Counted from the stretch's first letter, positions 25,614-34,382 are shown. The stretch is 35,410 nucleotides of DNA from an uncultured Mediterraneibacter sp. (GCA_944377745.1 CALWFV010000037.1:1-35410); one strand, 5' to 3'. Made by a program: numbers and translations. Notes: generated by a model from the letters alone, not told the origin.

Positions 25614-26585
25614 ATGTCAGACTTACTCTTAACGCGTTCGCTTACCGAACTGGGAGAACAGTTTTCCCGCCGGAACTGGAAATATCTGGATGTACCTGCA
25701 GGGGATCCTATGGAAAAATCTTATGCATGGCCTGCTTCCCCGGACGAAGATATCATGATCTGTGTCCACAAAGGCAGAGAACTCCATGAATCATTCCACC
25801 GACAGGAGTTTTTCTTTTTTAATTTTGCCTACAAAGGAGACTATGGCGCGCTGAGTTACCGGTCAGACAATCCGATCATGGTATACGAAAACGAATGTTA
25901 TATCGGGCAGCCTTTTACCGGATATGCTCTGCGTGTCCACAGTTTAGAAGAGGTCATCATCGTCGGGATCCTGATCCGGAAAGAAGCATTTTTCCGGACT
26001 TTTCTGCCTGTACTTTCCTCAGATCACAGACTTTTTCACTTTTTTCTTGCCCCGCAGACGAATGAATACTCCGACCAGTATATCCATCTGCATTTTAATG
26101 CTCCTTCCACCGTCCGGACTCTCCTGGAAATGATGGTTGAGGAATACGCTTTCCCGCAGGAAGATACCCAGGCGGTCCTCCAGCCCCTTGTGCTCACTCT
26201 CCTGATGCAGGTTGCCCGTCAGTATAAACATTCCGTACCCGCACCGGAAAACGAAACGCTCTCTGACCGGATCATCCGGTACATGAACGAACACCCCGGG
26301 ACAGTAACTTTAAAAGATATCGCAAAACATTTTTCCTATCATCCAAACTATATCTCAGGTCTGCTGCATCGTCAGACCGGGAAAACGTATTCCGAACTTC
26401 TTCTGGCGCAGCGGATGGAACGGGCAGTCAGTCTGCTGAAAGGATCCACACTGTCCGTGGAAGAAGTTGCAGCTATGGTAGGCTATACGAATAACAGTAA
26501 TTTTTATAAAGCTTTCCGTGAATATTATCATCAGTCTCCGCGGCAATATATCTCAAAAAGAGACCCTGACCGGATCTCTTTCTGA
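25614..26585 (+). CDS. AraC-family transcriptional regulator with cupin-like sensor
   Basis: A 323-residue protein. The C-terminal AraC domain occupies ~220-320 (TLKDIAKHFSYHPNYISGLL and LSVEEVAAMVGYTNNSNFYK, ending HQSPRQYISK). The N-terminal ~180 residues look like a cupin-type sensor (HRQEFFFFNFAYKGDYGAL, ECYIGQPFTGYALRVHS), as in many sugar-responsive regulators. Target genes are not evident. The divergent acetyltransferase is the nearest candidate. AAGGAG lies about 12 bases before the ATG. The gene ends 26 bp before the convergent YhcH-type gene, with no clear terminator between them. Confidence 0.9.
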   Translation: MSDLLLTRSLTELGEQFSRRNWKYLDVPAGDPMEKSYAWPASPDEDIMICVHKGRELHESFHRQEFFFFNFAYKGDYGALSYRSDNPIMVYENECYIGQPFTGYALRVHSLEEVIIVGILIRKEAFFRTFLPVLSSDHRLFHFFLAPQTNEYSDQYIHLHFNAPSTVRTLLEMMVEEYAFPQEDTQAVLQPLVLTLLMQVARQYKHSVPAPENETLSDRIIRYMNEHPGTVTLKDIAKHFSYHPNYISGLLHRQTGKTYSELLLAQRMERAVSLLKGSTLSVEEVAAMVGYTNNSNFYKAFREYYHQSPRQYISKRDPDRISF

Positions 26586-26611
26586 TTCATCTTCAGTTCA
26601 TCTAAACCTGC

Positions 26612-27070
26612 TTACACTTTCACCTTTACCACGATCTTCTTCACCCGGCACGGCCCGTTCCCTGACATCCTTCTCGGCGCATGGGCATCCTCCGGAGGAA
26701 CGATGGCAAAATCACCCTTTTTCAGAAGGATGGCTCCGCTCTCTTTCGGCTCCTCGTAGAACATCAGATCTTTCTCTTCATCATATTCTGTCGCAGGAGC
26801 CAGATTCGCTGCCGGTTCGTATCCGAAGATCTCCTCCCCGTCGGCCATGTACTGGATATCAAAGTATACCCTGTGGCTCTCAAAGGGGCATTCCGCGGCA
26901 TTCATCGTTGTATAGCTCTGCACATTTGCGTAAATCTCGTCCCCCTCTATGGGAACATTTCCCACCGGCAGAGCCTCCAGATCTGTCTCTCGCAAAAACG
27001 CGAACGCTTTCTGAAACTTTTCGCTGAGATAATCATACTTCTCAGCCAGTGCAAGATTTGTTGTCAGCAT
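26612..27070 (-). CDS. YhcH/YjgK/YiaL-family protein
   Basis: The 152-residue cupin-fold protein belongs to the YhcH/YjgK/YiaL family (formerly DUF386), whose members occur in sialic acid, galactoside and pentose operons and are suspected sugar isomerases or anomerases. ESHRVYFDIQYMADGEE carries the conserved His-Asp region. GDFAIVPPEDAHAPRRM carries the late His, and KKIVVKVKV is the usual end. ATG 27070 overlaps the stop of the upstream HExxH frame in ATGCTGA, with AGGAGAG just before it. Translation of the two is probably coupled. Confidence 0.9.
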   Translation of the reverse strand: MLTTNLALAEKYDYLSEKFQKAFAFLRETDLEALPVGNVPIEGDEIYANVQSYTTMNAAECPFESHRVYFDIQYMADGEEIFGYEPAANLAPATEYDEEKDLMFYEEPKESGAILLKKGDFAIVPPEDAHAPRRMSGNGPCRVKKIVVKVKV

Positions 27071-27399
27071 ATCAACTCTCCTATCTCTTCATACAGTCCC
27101 CAGGCTGCTTCCTTATCGTAGGCATACACGAGGAGCACGTCCAGCATGTACGGGGAGCAGTCCAGTCCCAGCAGTTCCCCTGCAAACGCCATCGCCGCCA
27201 TCTCAGACAGACAGGCGATAGAAGAACGGTTGGAGAAAGGCTTTCTCCAGAGCTCCACCTTCTCTGTCCTGGTATAGATCTCATCGGCGTGCTGTTCCTC
27301 CACAGCATGAAACAGTTCGTGGGCGAGCAGCACATTAAACAGCCTGTCTTTCTCCAGAAGAACGCATCCGCTCTCTCCCGCCGCCTTTGCGATCCCCAT
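27064..27399 (-). CDS. Small HExxH-motif protein, possibly 5'-truncated metallopeptidase
   Basis: The frame codes for 111 residues with LLAHELFHAVEE (HELFH at 27-31), followed 35 residues later by ACLSEMAAMAFAGEL, whose Glu66 could be the third zinc ligand of a gluzincin. The zinc site therefore looks intact. The start is weak: no ribosome binding site precedes ATG 27399, and the frame stays open about 20 more codons upstream (YRARYRFAM reads like protein) to a stop, without a better start. The SMR promoter overlaps this end. An N-terminal part may have been lost, or a non-standard start is used. I cannot place it in a family. Its coupling with the YhcH-type gene argues that it is or was expressed. 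Confidence 0.6.
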   Translation of the reverse strand: MGIAKAAGESGCVLLEKDRLFNVLLAHELFHAVEEQHADEIYTRTEKVELWRKPFSNRSSIACLSEMAAMAFAGELLGLDCSPYMLDVLLVYAYDKEAAWGLYEEIGELIC

Positions 27400-27427
27400 T
27401 GCAAATCTGTATCGCGCACGATATAAT
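27399..27427 (+). promoter_or_regulatory. Promoter of the SMR transporter gene
   Basis: TTGCAA (27399-27404) and TATAAT (27422-27427) have an exact 17-base spacer. The start codon 27457 lies 30 bases downstream of the -10, with GAAAGGAG between. The -35 overlaps the first codon of the divergent HExxH frame. Confidence 0.75.
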
Positions 27428-27456
27428 TGACTTCGGAATTGAAAGGAGTGAGAATA

Positions 27457-27783
27457 ATGCAGTACATATTATTGGGTTCCGCGATCATTTTAGAGATCAT
27501 CGCGACCAGTCTGTTGAAAGCTTCAGAGGGCTTCACAAAACTGCTGCCGGCGGCATGCTGTATCGTTTTATATATCATCTGCTTTTACGCATTCTCAAAA
27601 GCACTGCTCAGCATTAACCTGGGTGTCGCTTACGCCACATGGTGCGCCGGAGGCATCGTTGCCACAACGATCATATCCGCCGTTGTATTCGGGCAGAAAG
27701 TCAATATGATCGGCGTCATCGCGATCGTCTTGATCATCATCGGATGCGTGATCCTGAACCTGTTCGGCACGTCAGGGAACTGA
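27457..27783 (+). CDS. Small multidrug resistance (SMR/EmrE-like) transporter
   Basis: This is a four-helix inner-membrane exporter of the SMR family, 108 residues, the normal family length. Helix 1 contains Glu13 (ILLGSAIILEIIATSLLK), the counterpart of EmrE Glu14 that binds proton and substrate. Helix 3 contains the SMR pattern VAYATWCAGGIVATTIIS, and helix 4 ends IIGCVILNLFG. The frame can be opened from 27427, but AAAGGAG lies 9 bases before ATG 27457, which gives the standard N-terminus. SMR proteins may work as homodimers or paired heterodimers. No partner gene is seen. The substrate could be quaternary ammonium compounds or guanidinium-type metabolites, and I cannot decide which. Confidence 0.92.
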   Translation: MQYILLGSAIILEIIATSLLKASEGFTKLLPAACCIVLYIICFYAFSKALLSINLGVAYATWCAGGIVATTIISAVVFGQKVNMIGVIAIVLIIIGCVILNLFGTSGN

Positions 27784-27795
27784 TGTGCCGAACAG
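27760..27795. terminator. Strong hairpin over the SMR stop codon
   Basis: CTGTTCGGCAC (27760-27770) and GTGCCGAACAG (27785-27795) are perfect 11-bp arms with a 14-base loop containing the TGA stop. A poor T-run (CACTTTGGGATTTT) follows on the plus strand. Its place between convergent genes suits a terminator, but the weak T-run leaves that open. Confidence 0.5.
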
Positions 27796-27830
27796 AGCAC
27801 TTTGGGATTTTCCATATATTTAAAAATTTC

Positions 27831-29027
27831 TTATTTCTGTAGCAACCAGTCCGCTATATCGCAAATTATAATTCCTTCGTAGCTGTATTGCGGATGTCTG
27901 GTCCGGGCAATGATCATCTTGGGATAAGCGTCCCGAATCTGGAACAGCGGCGAACACTCTCTTTCAAAAGTCTCCTGCCCGGAGATATCATCGCTTACCT
28001 GAATATATATTTTTTCGCTTCCCATTTGTGCTACAAAGTCGATTTCTTTCTGATACAGTTTCCCAACATAAACATCATATCCACGACGGAGAAGCTCGAT
28101 ACAGACTATATTCTCATATACTCTGCCATAATCCATATTTCTGCTTCCGAGAACAGCATAGCGAATGCCGGTATCGCATAAATAGAATTTCTCAGAACTT
28201 TCCAGATACTTTTTCCCGCGGATATCATAACGCTTAATATCATAAAAAACAAAAGCATTGCACAGATATTTAATATATTTTCCAACCGTCACATGATTCG
28301 TCGCAATCTTATTGGCTGACAGCAGTTTGCTGACCTTATTGGGAGATGTAAGGTTGCTGATATTATCCATAAGGAACTCGCTTAACCGCTGCAGAACAAA
28401 AGTATCTGGCAGAGCATATTTCTGCACCAGATCTCTCGTAACAATCGTTTCGTAAACTTCTTTGATATAGTTCGTCCGGTCTTTCTCTGTTCTATACAGG
28501 TAAGATCCCGAAAGTCCACCTTGTATTGAATACATATCAAAAAGTTTGTCTTTATCGCTGATCTCATCATAATACTGGCAATATTCCTGAAAACTGAAAG
28601 GGAACACATGAATTTCAATATAGCGTCCGGTAAAAAGAGTTGCCAGATCAGCGCTCAGTAAAAAGGCGTTTGAGCCAGTCACATAAATGTCATATTTTCC
28701 CTTAGAATACAGACTATTGATCGCAAGTTCAAATTTGGGACACATCTGGACTTCATCAACAAAAAGGTAATTTATTTTTCCTTCCTGATAGTTTTCTTCT
28801 ACATAGGAATGCAACGCATGGTATTCCTTAATTTTTTCATACGCCAGATCCATAAAATCAATGAAAATAATGTTGATATTTTCAAATTGACTTTTCAAAT
28901 ATTCAATATATGCCTGCATCAATTTCGACTTTCCTGAGCGGCGGATACCTGTAATGATTTTAATATCGGGAGTACCATTCAGTTCAATGATTCTATCCAG
29001 GTATTTTTTTCTCGTAATTGTTTTCAT
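27831..29027 (-). CDS. AAA-type ATPase with DUF4143-like C-terminus
   Basis: The 398-residue protein has an N-terminal P-loop ATPase domain: Walker A GIRRSGKS (27-34), Walker B YLFVDEVQ (87-94), and sensor-like DIYVTGSNAFLL. The C-terminal part resembles DUF4143, with a PD-(D/E)xK-like region YENIVCIELLRRGYDVYVGK, KEIDFVA and IYIQVSDD. A Gln stands where nuclease members have Glu/Lys. Such proteins are common accessory genes in gut bacteria and have no settled function. A TTG at 29051 would add eight residues, but ATG 29027 has GGTGATG upstream and is the family-like start (MKTITRKKYL). The gene and its flanks are clearly richer in A+T than the neighbours, which suggests transfer. Confidence 0.88.
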   Translation of the reverse strand: MKTITRKKYLDRIIELNGTPDIKIITGIRRSGKSKLMQAYIEYLKSQFENINIIFIDFMDLAYEKIKEYHALHSYVEENYQEGKINYLFVDEVQMCPKFELAINSLYSKGKYDIYVTGSNAFLLSADLATLFTGRYIEIHVFPFSFQEYCQYYDEISDKDKLFDMYSIQGGLSGSYLYRTEKDRTNYIKEVYETIVTRDLVQKYALPDTFVLQRLSEFLMDNISNLTSPNKVSKLLSANKIATNHVTVGKYIKYLCNAFVFYDIKRYDIRGKKYLESSEKFYLCDTGIRYAVLGSRNMDYGRVYENIVCIELLRRGYDVYVGKLYQKEIDFVAQMGSEKIYIQVSDDISGQETFERECSPLFQIRDAYPKMIIARTRHPQYSYEGIIICDIADWLLQK

Positions 29028-29087
29028 ATCATCACCACTTTCAAAAGTCAAACTTTTTTTATTTTTCGAAACTCTTCTGTTGTGCTT

Positions 29088-29116
29088 ATTATACTTCCTT
29101 TATATAATATATTCAA
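29088..29116 (-). promoter_or_regulatory. Promoter of the DUF4143-type ATPase gene
   Basis: On the minus strand TTGAAT (29116-29111) and TATAAT (29093-29088) are 17 bases apart, about 60 bases upstream of ATG 29027. CACTTTCAAAA occurs near the start codon (about 29035-29045) and again just upstream of the -35 (about 29120-29130), a possible regulatory repeat. Confidence 0.7.
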
Positions 29117-29197
29117 GATTTCACTTTCAAAAAATAATTTTTTTCACTATTTCGAAAGCAATCCCATAACTTTTTTGAAACATACAAATCATAGAAG

Positions 29198-29259
29198 CAA
29201 ATAAAAATGAGCAGAATACTATTATTGCACCCTGCCCACATTTCTCAGTATTCTGTTCT
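29198..29259 (-). terminator. Terminator of the pheST-queA transcript
   Basis: On the minus strand GAGAACAGAATACT (from 29259) pairs with AGTATTCTGCTC (ending at 29208), with a two-base bulge, and is followed by ATTTTTATTTG. It lies about 100 bases after the queA stop. Confidence 0.65.
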
Positions 29260-29362
29260 CAGCAATCACAGTCCCAGACTGTCCACCCATTCATGGACTT
29301 CCGCAAGTCATTGTTCTCCGCCGGTCACATCCGCGATCGCATTTGCCGCCGAGTTCCCTGCG
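29260..29362 (-). other. Non-coding stretch after queA with a possible decayed reading frame
   Basis: Between the queA stop and its terminator the minus strand can be read as [18 protein letters not shown], a TGA, then LAEVHEWVDSLGL and a second TGA. The composition is GC-rich and gene-like, unlike the AT-rich stretch to its left. This may be the eroded tail of a lost gene. It is too short to identify, and no start or ribosome binding site belongs to it. Confidence 0.25.
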
Positions 29363-30388
29363 TCAGATGATCAGCATCGCGTCTCCAAAGCTGAAGAACC
29401 GATACCGTTCTCTGACCGCTTCCTCATAAGCCGCAAGTACATGATCCTTCCCTGCCAGTGCGGATACCAGCATGATCAGCGTGGACTCCGGCAGATGGAA
29501 ATTGGTGATCAGTGCGTCCAGGATCTTGAACCGGTATCCCGGATAGATGAATATCTCCGTCCATCCGCTGCAGGCTTTCAGCCTTCCGTTCTCGTCCGCC
29601 GCGGATTCCACGGTACGGCAGCTCGTTGTCCCTACGCAGATCACACGTTTCCCGTTCTCCTTCGCGCGGTTGACCTTCTCCGCCGCCTCCTCATCGATCA
29701 TATAAAATTCCGAATGCATATGATGGTTTTCCACATCATCCACCTTGACCGGACGGAATGTACCCAGCCCCACGTGCAGCGTCACCCTGGCGATATCGAT
29801 GCCTTTCTCCTCGATCTCTTTCAGCAGCTCCGGTGTGAAATGCAGTCCCGCCGTCGGCGCGGCGGCTGACCCGGAGTGCTCCGCATAGACCGTATTATAT
29901 CTGTCCTTATCCTTGAGCTGATGGGTGATATAAGGCGGAAGCGGCATCTGTCCCAGCTGATCCAGGATCTCCTCAAAGATTCCATCATACTCAAAGTGGA
30001 TCAGGCGGTTTCCCTCGTCCACGATATCCACCACTTCTCCCACAAGAAGCCCGTCTCCGAAGCTGATCCTGGTTCCCTGCTTTGCCTTCCGTCCCGGCTT
30101 CACCAGTGTTTCCCAGACGTCATTGGCGCCCCGTTTCAGGAGCAATACCTCTATCTTCGCGCCGGTCTCTTCCTTTGCTCCGATCAGCCGCGCCGGGATC
30201 ACCTTCGTATCATTGATGACAAGGCAGTCTCCCGGATTTAAGTAGTTCACGATCTCCCGGAACACATGATGTTCCGTCTTCCCCGTCTCTTTGTCGAGGA
30301 CCATAAGACGGGATGAAGAGCGGTCCTCCAGGGGATCCTGGGCGATCAGCTCCTGAGGCAGATCATAATAAAAATCACTTGTCTTCAT
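29363..30388 (-). CDS. queA: S-adenosylmethionine:tRNA ribosyltransferase-isomerase
   Basis: QueA transfers and isomerises the ribosyl part of S-adenosylmethionine onto preQ1 in tRNA to make epoxyqueuosine, the penultimate step of queuosine formation at the wobble position. The 341 residues are full length. Conserved blocks are [59 protein letters not shown] and [20 protein letters not shown] longer frame runs from 30436, but [11 protein letters not shown] at 30388 is the family start, with a GGGGATAGG stretch upstream. A short hairpin (CCCTT-GTTG-AAGGG, minus strand, 30417-30404) overlaps that purine-rich stretch and might affect initiation. It follows pheT by 79 bp without a clear terminator, so read-through from pheST is likely. 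Confidence 0.96.
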   Translation of the reverse strand: MKTSDFYYDLPQELIAQDPLEDRSSSRLMVLDKETGKTEHHVFREIVNYLNPGDCLVINDTKVIPARLIGAKEETGAKIEVLLLKRGANDVWETLVKPGRKAKQGTRISFGDGLLVGEVVDIVDEGNRLIHFEYDGIFEEILDQLGQMPLPPYITHQLKDKDRYNTVYAEHSGSAAAPTAGLHFTPELLKEIEEKGIDIARVTLHVGLGTFRPVKVDDVENHHMHSEFYMIDEEAAEKVNRAKENGKRVICVGTTSCRTVESAADENGRLKACSGWTEIFIYPGYRFKILDALITNFHLPESTLIMLVSALAGKDHVLAAYEEAVRERYRFFSFGDAMLII

Positions 30389-30467
30389 CTTTTCAAACCT
30401 ATCCCCTTCAACAAGGGAGCCCTGTATGCAGTCCACACAAGGCTCACCTTAACATTATTTCTGTTTT

Positions 30468-32912
30468 TTACTGTGTTCTGAGCTCCGCGTTCATCTTTTT
30501 GCCAAGTTTCTTCATCACCTGGTTCGCAGCACTCTCGATCTCCTGGGAAGTCAGCGTCTTCTCATCCGATCCGATAGTCAGTCTGATGGTCACGGATTTC
30601 TTGCCGGACGGAATCTGTTTACCTCTGTATTCATCCACAAAGGATGCATCCTTGAGAAGCGCGCTTGCCTTCTTCTTGCCCATGATCGCGTCATAGATAT
30701 CATGCCATGCCGCATCCGCGTCAAAGAGCATGGAGATGTCATAATCCGTCTCCGGATACTCTGCGAGATGAGTGAATTTATTCGTTCTGGATTTCAGCGG
30801 CTTCAGTTTCGTTGTATCCAGTTCGAACAGCATGACAGAAAGGTTCTTGACCCCGCACTCCATGGAAACTTTCTTTGCCACCAGTCCCATATCTCCGATC
30901 TTCTGATCGTCAAGATAGATGTTGAGCCAGACAACATTGTCAGCCCATACCGGTTTCTCTTCTTTTCTGAACTCATACGCTTCCATATGCGTGTATCGCG
31001 GCATATACTCAAGGACACCTTTTGCCTCTCTGAAAAGAGTATTGATATCCTTCACGCTGCTCGCAAACGCCGCTCCGATATGTCTGCGCTGCTCCGGAAG
31101 AGACTCTGTCTCGTCGTATACAGATGTATAGTTTTTATCAAAGAACACCTGAGCCTCCTCGAAAATGGAGAAGTCGTTAAAATATCGCTCATTTTTCACA
31201 ACTGCCTCGCACAGGTTCGGAAGCAGGGAAGAACGGATATATCCCAGATCCGGAGCCGGCGGAGTGGAAAGTCTCAGGATTCCGTCCGTATTCTGAAGGA
31301 CCGCGTTTACAAACACATCATTCATCCACGGATAAGTGTACACTTCCTGCATGCCGCAGCGGACCGCGAGGTATTCCTTGATGTTTCTGACAAGGCTCTT
31401 GTCCTTCTGGTTGATCGCTCCTGTAAAGGATGTTGTAAACGCTGTGGCATCGAAATTATCATATCCGTACATTCTGGCAACTTCTTCCATCACATCGTCT
31501 TTGATGGAGATATCGCCTGTGGAACGCCATGTAGGAGCAGTCACATGCATGTTGTCTCCGTCGATCTGAACCTCGAACCCAAGCTTCTCCAGTTTTCCCT
31601 GGATCTCGTCGTCTGTCAGATGTTTTCCTAGTCTCTTCTCAAGCCAGGTCAGGCTTACGTCGATCTGTGCTCCCTCAAGTTTCTTCACATAGTTATCGCA
31701 GAACCCGGTCACTTTCAGTTCCGGATAGAGTTCCTTGAAATAGTGCATGGAGAGGGCAAGCGCCTGGTCACATCTCTCCGGGTCAATGGCTTTCTCGTAT
31801 CTGGAGGACGCCTCTGTACGTGTGTCATAGCGCAGTGCCGTACGCCGGATCCCTGCCGCCTCGAAGTTGGCAACCTCCAAGATCACCCGCTCTGTCTTCG
31901 GAAGGATAGAATCCTTTGCACCGCCCATGACTCCGGCAAGGGCAACCGGTCCCTCGGAGTCCGTGATCACAAGGTCGTCCTCACAGAGCGTCAGTTCGTT
32001 GTCGTTTAAGAGAAGCAGCTTCTCTCCCTCGGATGCATGTCTCACCACGATGTGGTCCGTGATGTTGTCCGCATCAAACGCATGCGTCGGGTTTCCGACT
32101 GCAAGCATGACATAGTTCGTGATGTCCACAAGCGCATTGATAGGCCGCATTCCCGCTTTCCAGATCCGGTTCTGCATTTTGTACGGTGAAGGTTTCACGC
32201 TCACGCCGGACATCTCAACGCCGATGTATCTCGTACATCTGTCAGGCGCCTCGATCTCAACCCGGAAATCAGACTGAACGTCTGTCTCAAAAGGTTTGAT
32301 CTCCTTGAGCGGCAGGTCATAGAGTGCCGCGATCTCTCGCGCGATCCCGTAATGTCCCCAGAGATCCGGTCTGTTCGTCATTGATTTATTGTCGATCTCA
32401 AGAAGGATATCATTCATATCCAGCGCATCGGCAAGGAAAGTACCTGCCGGCACATCAAAAGCTGACAGATCCAGGATCTCCGCCTCCTGCTCTGCCGGGA
32501 ACAGTTCTCCCAGTCCGATCTCGTCGGAAGCGCAGATCATACCGTATGACTCAACTCCGCGGAGTTTGGAATTCTTGATCACTACCGGCTCGCCTTCCCC
32601 ATGCCAGCGGACAACCGCACCCGGGCAGGAGACAGCCACGCGCATCCCCTCCTTCAGGTTGATGCCGCCGCAGACGATATCCTTGATCTCTCCGCCACCG
32701 ATATCTACCTTACACACTCTTAATCTGTCTGCATTGGGATGCGGCTCGATCTTCTCGATCACTCCCACGAGCATATTGTCAAAACGGCGTGCAAGTTCTT
32801 CCACGTCCTCCACTTCCACCGTGGACATGGTCAGGTCATACGCCAGTTTTTTCAGATCCGCATCCTCCGGAATATTCACATAATCCTTGATCCATGATAA
32901 TGATAACTTCAT
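30468..32912 (-). CDS. pheT: Phenylalanine--tRNA ligase beta subunit
   Basis: PheT forms the alpha2-beta2 phenylalanyl-tRNA synthetase with PheS. It supplies editing and tRNA binding. At 814 residues it is full length. The N-terminus MKLSLSWIKDYVNIPED is standard. An EMAP/OB-type tRNA-binding domain covers ~40-155 (PHPNADRLRVCKVDIG). The B3/B4 editing region follows (NALVDITNYVMLAVGNPTHAFD), then B5 and the synthetase-like core, and an anticodon-binding ferredoxin fold at the end (SRTNKFTHLAEYPETDYDIS, GKQIPSGKKSVTIRLTIGS). AAGGAG precedes ATG 32912. It begins 11 bp after the pheS stop, in one operon under the T-box. Confidence 0.97.
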   Translation of the reverse strand: MKLSLSWIKDYVNIPEDADLKKLAYDLTMSTVEVEDVEELARRFDNMLVGVIEKIEPHPNADRLRVCKVDIGGGEIKDIVCGGINLKEGMRVAVSCPGAVVRWHGEGEPVVIKNSKLRGVESYGMICASDEIGLGELFPAEQEAEILDLSAFDVPAGTFLADALDMNDILLEIDNKSMTNRPDLWGHYGIAREIAALYDLPLKEIKPFETDVQSDFRVEIEAPDRCTRYIGVEMSGVSVKPSPYKMQNRIWKAGMRPINALVDITNYVMLAVGNPTHAFDADNITDHIVVRHASEGEKLLLLNDNELTLCEDDLVITDSEGPVALAGVMGGAKDSILPKTERVILEVANFEAAGIRRTALRYDTRTEASSRYEKAIDPERCDQALALSMHYFKELYPELKVTGFCDNYVKKLEGAQIDVSLTWLEKRLGKHLTDDEIQGKLEKLGFEVQIDGDNMHVTAPTWRSTGDISIKDDVMEEVARMYGYDNFDATAFTTSFTGAINQKDKSLVRNIKEYLAVRCGMQEVYTYPWMNDVFVNAVLQNTDGILRLSTPPAPDLGYIRSSLLPNLCEAVVKNERYFNDFSIFEEAQVFFDKNYTSVYDETESLPEQRRHIGAAFASSVKDINTLFREAKGVLEYMPRYTHMEAYEFRKEEKPVWADNVVWLNIYLDDQKIGDMGLVAKKVSMECGVKNLSVMLFELDTTKLKPLKSRTNKFTHLAEYPETDYDISMLFDADAAWHDIYDAIMGKKKASALLKDASFVDEYRGKQIPSGKKSVTIRLTIGSDEKTLTSQEIESAANQVMKKLGKKMNAELRTQ

Positions 32913-32923
32913 TTTTCTTCTCC

Positions 32924-33961
32924 TTATCTAAACTGTTTCAGGAATCTTAAGTCAGCGCTGTGGAACAGTCTCACATCATCCACACCGTAACGCATCATAA
33001 CAAGTCTGTCCAGACCGATGTTTACATAGAATCCTGTGTACTCATCCGGATCCAGTCCTGCCGCTCTGAGTACATTCGGATGCGGAGATCCTCCCGGCAT
33101 TACCTCGATCCAGCCAACGTGCTTGCAGACGCTGCAGCCTTTTCCGCCGCATACCTGGCACTGCATATCGATCTCAAATCCCGGCTCCACGAAGGGGAAG
33201 AACCCGGAGCGCATCCTCACCGGCACGTCTCTTCCGAACACTTTGCTGAGGATACTGTTGATCATCACTTTTCCTGATGTAAACGTAATATCCTTGTCCA
33301 CGATAAGAGCCTCATACTGGAAGAAAGCCCTCTCATGATGAGCGTCCGTGGTCTCGTTCCTGTATACACGTCCCGGATATACAAAACGGTACGGGGGTTT
33401 GTGTGTCTGCATATAGCGGACGCTTCCACCGGTCAGATGCGGACGCAGGCAGAGTTTTTCGTTCGTGCTTCCGCTGTCGTGTCCTTCCAGCCAGTAGGTA
33501 TCCATGCTCTCGCGGGCCGGATGGTTCGGCGGGAAATTCAGTTTATCAAAAGCGTACATTTCACTTGTGATCTCATCTTCCTCGAAGATCTCAAATCCCA
33601 TAGAACGGAATGCATCGTTCAGGTCATAGCACATCTGCGTGATCGGGTGAAGCCCGCCTCCGGAGGGCATGATTCCCGGAACAGAACAGTCAAAATCAGG
33701 AGACACTTCCGAAGCCTTCAGCTTCAGCTCCACTCTCTTCTCATCGATCAGATCCTTGACCTCGTTCTTAGCCTGATTCAGAAGTTTTCCCATCTCAGGG
33801 CGAAGAGACACATCCAGAGTCGGGATCTCTTTCATCAGAAGACTCAAAGCCCCCTGCTTTCCGATATACGCGCTCTTCACATTCTGCAGTTCGCCTTCGC
33901 TCGCCGCTTCAGAAATCTTGTTTTTTGCTTCTGATAAAATGCCGTTGATTTTATCTTTCAT
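32924..33961 (-). CDS. pheS: Phenylalanine--tRNA ligase alpha subunit
   Basis: PheS is the catalytic class II subunit that activates phenylalanine and charges tRNA-Phe. The 345 residues start with the N-terminal coiled coil (KDKINGILSEAKNKISEA). Motif 2 includes FVYPGRVYRNETTDAHHERAF in the ATP site. Motif 3 is NIGLDRLVMMRYGVDDVR. A Cys pair group (CQVCGGKGCSVCKH) interrupts GFEIDMQ and GWIEVMPGG, as in many Firmicutes PheS. AAAGGAG lies just before ATG 33961. Expression should respond to uncharged tRNA-Phe through the leader upstream. Confidence 0.97.
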   Translation of the reverse strand: MKDKINGILSEAKNKISEAASEGELQNVKSAYIGKQGALSLLMKEIPTLDVSLRPEMGKLLNQAKNEVKDLIDEKRVELKLKASEVSPDFDCSVPGIMPSGGGLHPITQMCYDLNDAFRSMGFEIFEEDEITSEMYAFDKLNFPPNHPARESMDTYWLEGHDSGSTNEKLCLRPHLTGGSVRYMQTHKPPYRFVYPGRVYRNETTDAHHERAFFQYEALIVDKDITFTSGKVMINSILSKVFGRDVPVRMRSGFFPFVEPGFEIDMQCQVCGGKGCSVCKHVGWIEVMPGGSPHPNVLRAAGLDPDEYTGFYVNIGLDRLVMMRYGVDDVRLFHSADLRFLKQFR

Positions 33962-34096
33962 TACGCTTCTCCTTTCTCATTTAAGGCAGTTACACGCTGA
34001 AAACCGGCATGTGGTCTTCCGTCTCAGCGTTTTTATCCTGCGTCATCTCCGCAATATGTTCCTGACGGGACATACCCGTTAGACGTTTCTGACAGA

Positions 34097-34376
34097 ATAA
34101 AAAAACATCGTCTCCTGTCATTTCAACAAGGGACGATGTTGATCGCGGTACCACCCTATTTCAGAGCATTTTTCTCCTGCTCTGCACTCCTTTTGTGTAA
34201 ATTTATTGCTACACGAACATCCGGCTTAACGCAAAAAGAATATAGCTAAATGCTTTTCGCCGGAAGACTCCCATACTGAAACTTCAAAAAGGTTCGCGCG
34301 GAATGCTTTCAGCCGGTGACACTCCGTCTCTGGACCGCTGTATCTTTTCTACTCACGTATGTTCACAGTCTAAATC
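34097..34376 (-). ncRNA. T-box leader (Phe) of pheST
   Basis: Uncharged tRNA-Phe should stabilise the antiterminator and allow pheST transcription. The T-box sequence AGGGTGGTACCGCG lies at 34157-34144 on the minus strand. The terminator pairs AACATCGTC (34140-34132) with GACGATGTT (34112-34104), followed by a T-run to 34099. Stem I has the AGTA-type element near its 5' end and the apical CGGCTGAAAGC. A UUC in GTTTCAGTA (34280-34278) is the best specifier codon, consistent with Phe. The specifier position is inferred by eye. Between the terminator and pheS (33962-34096) lie only short hairpins, including ACGCTGA (33994-34000) with TCAGCGT (34024-34030). Confidence 0.93.
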
Positions 34377-34382
34377 CATGTA

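Noticed and set aside
27081-27578. 165-codon minus-strand frame opposite the SMR gene
   Set aside because: It overlaps the real SMR and HExxH frames in another phase, is Cys/Arg/Trp-rich at its end, and lacks a ribosome binding site.
30389-30467. preQ1 riboswitch before queA
   Set aside because: Only weak short hairpins are visible, and I cannot find the A-rich tail and pseudoknot pattern of a preQ1 aptamer.
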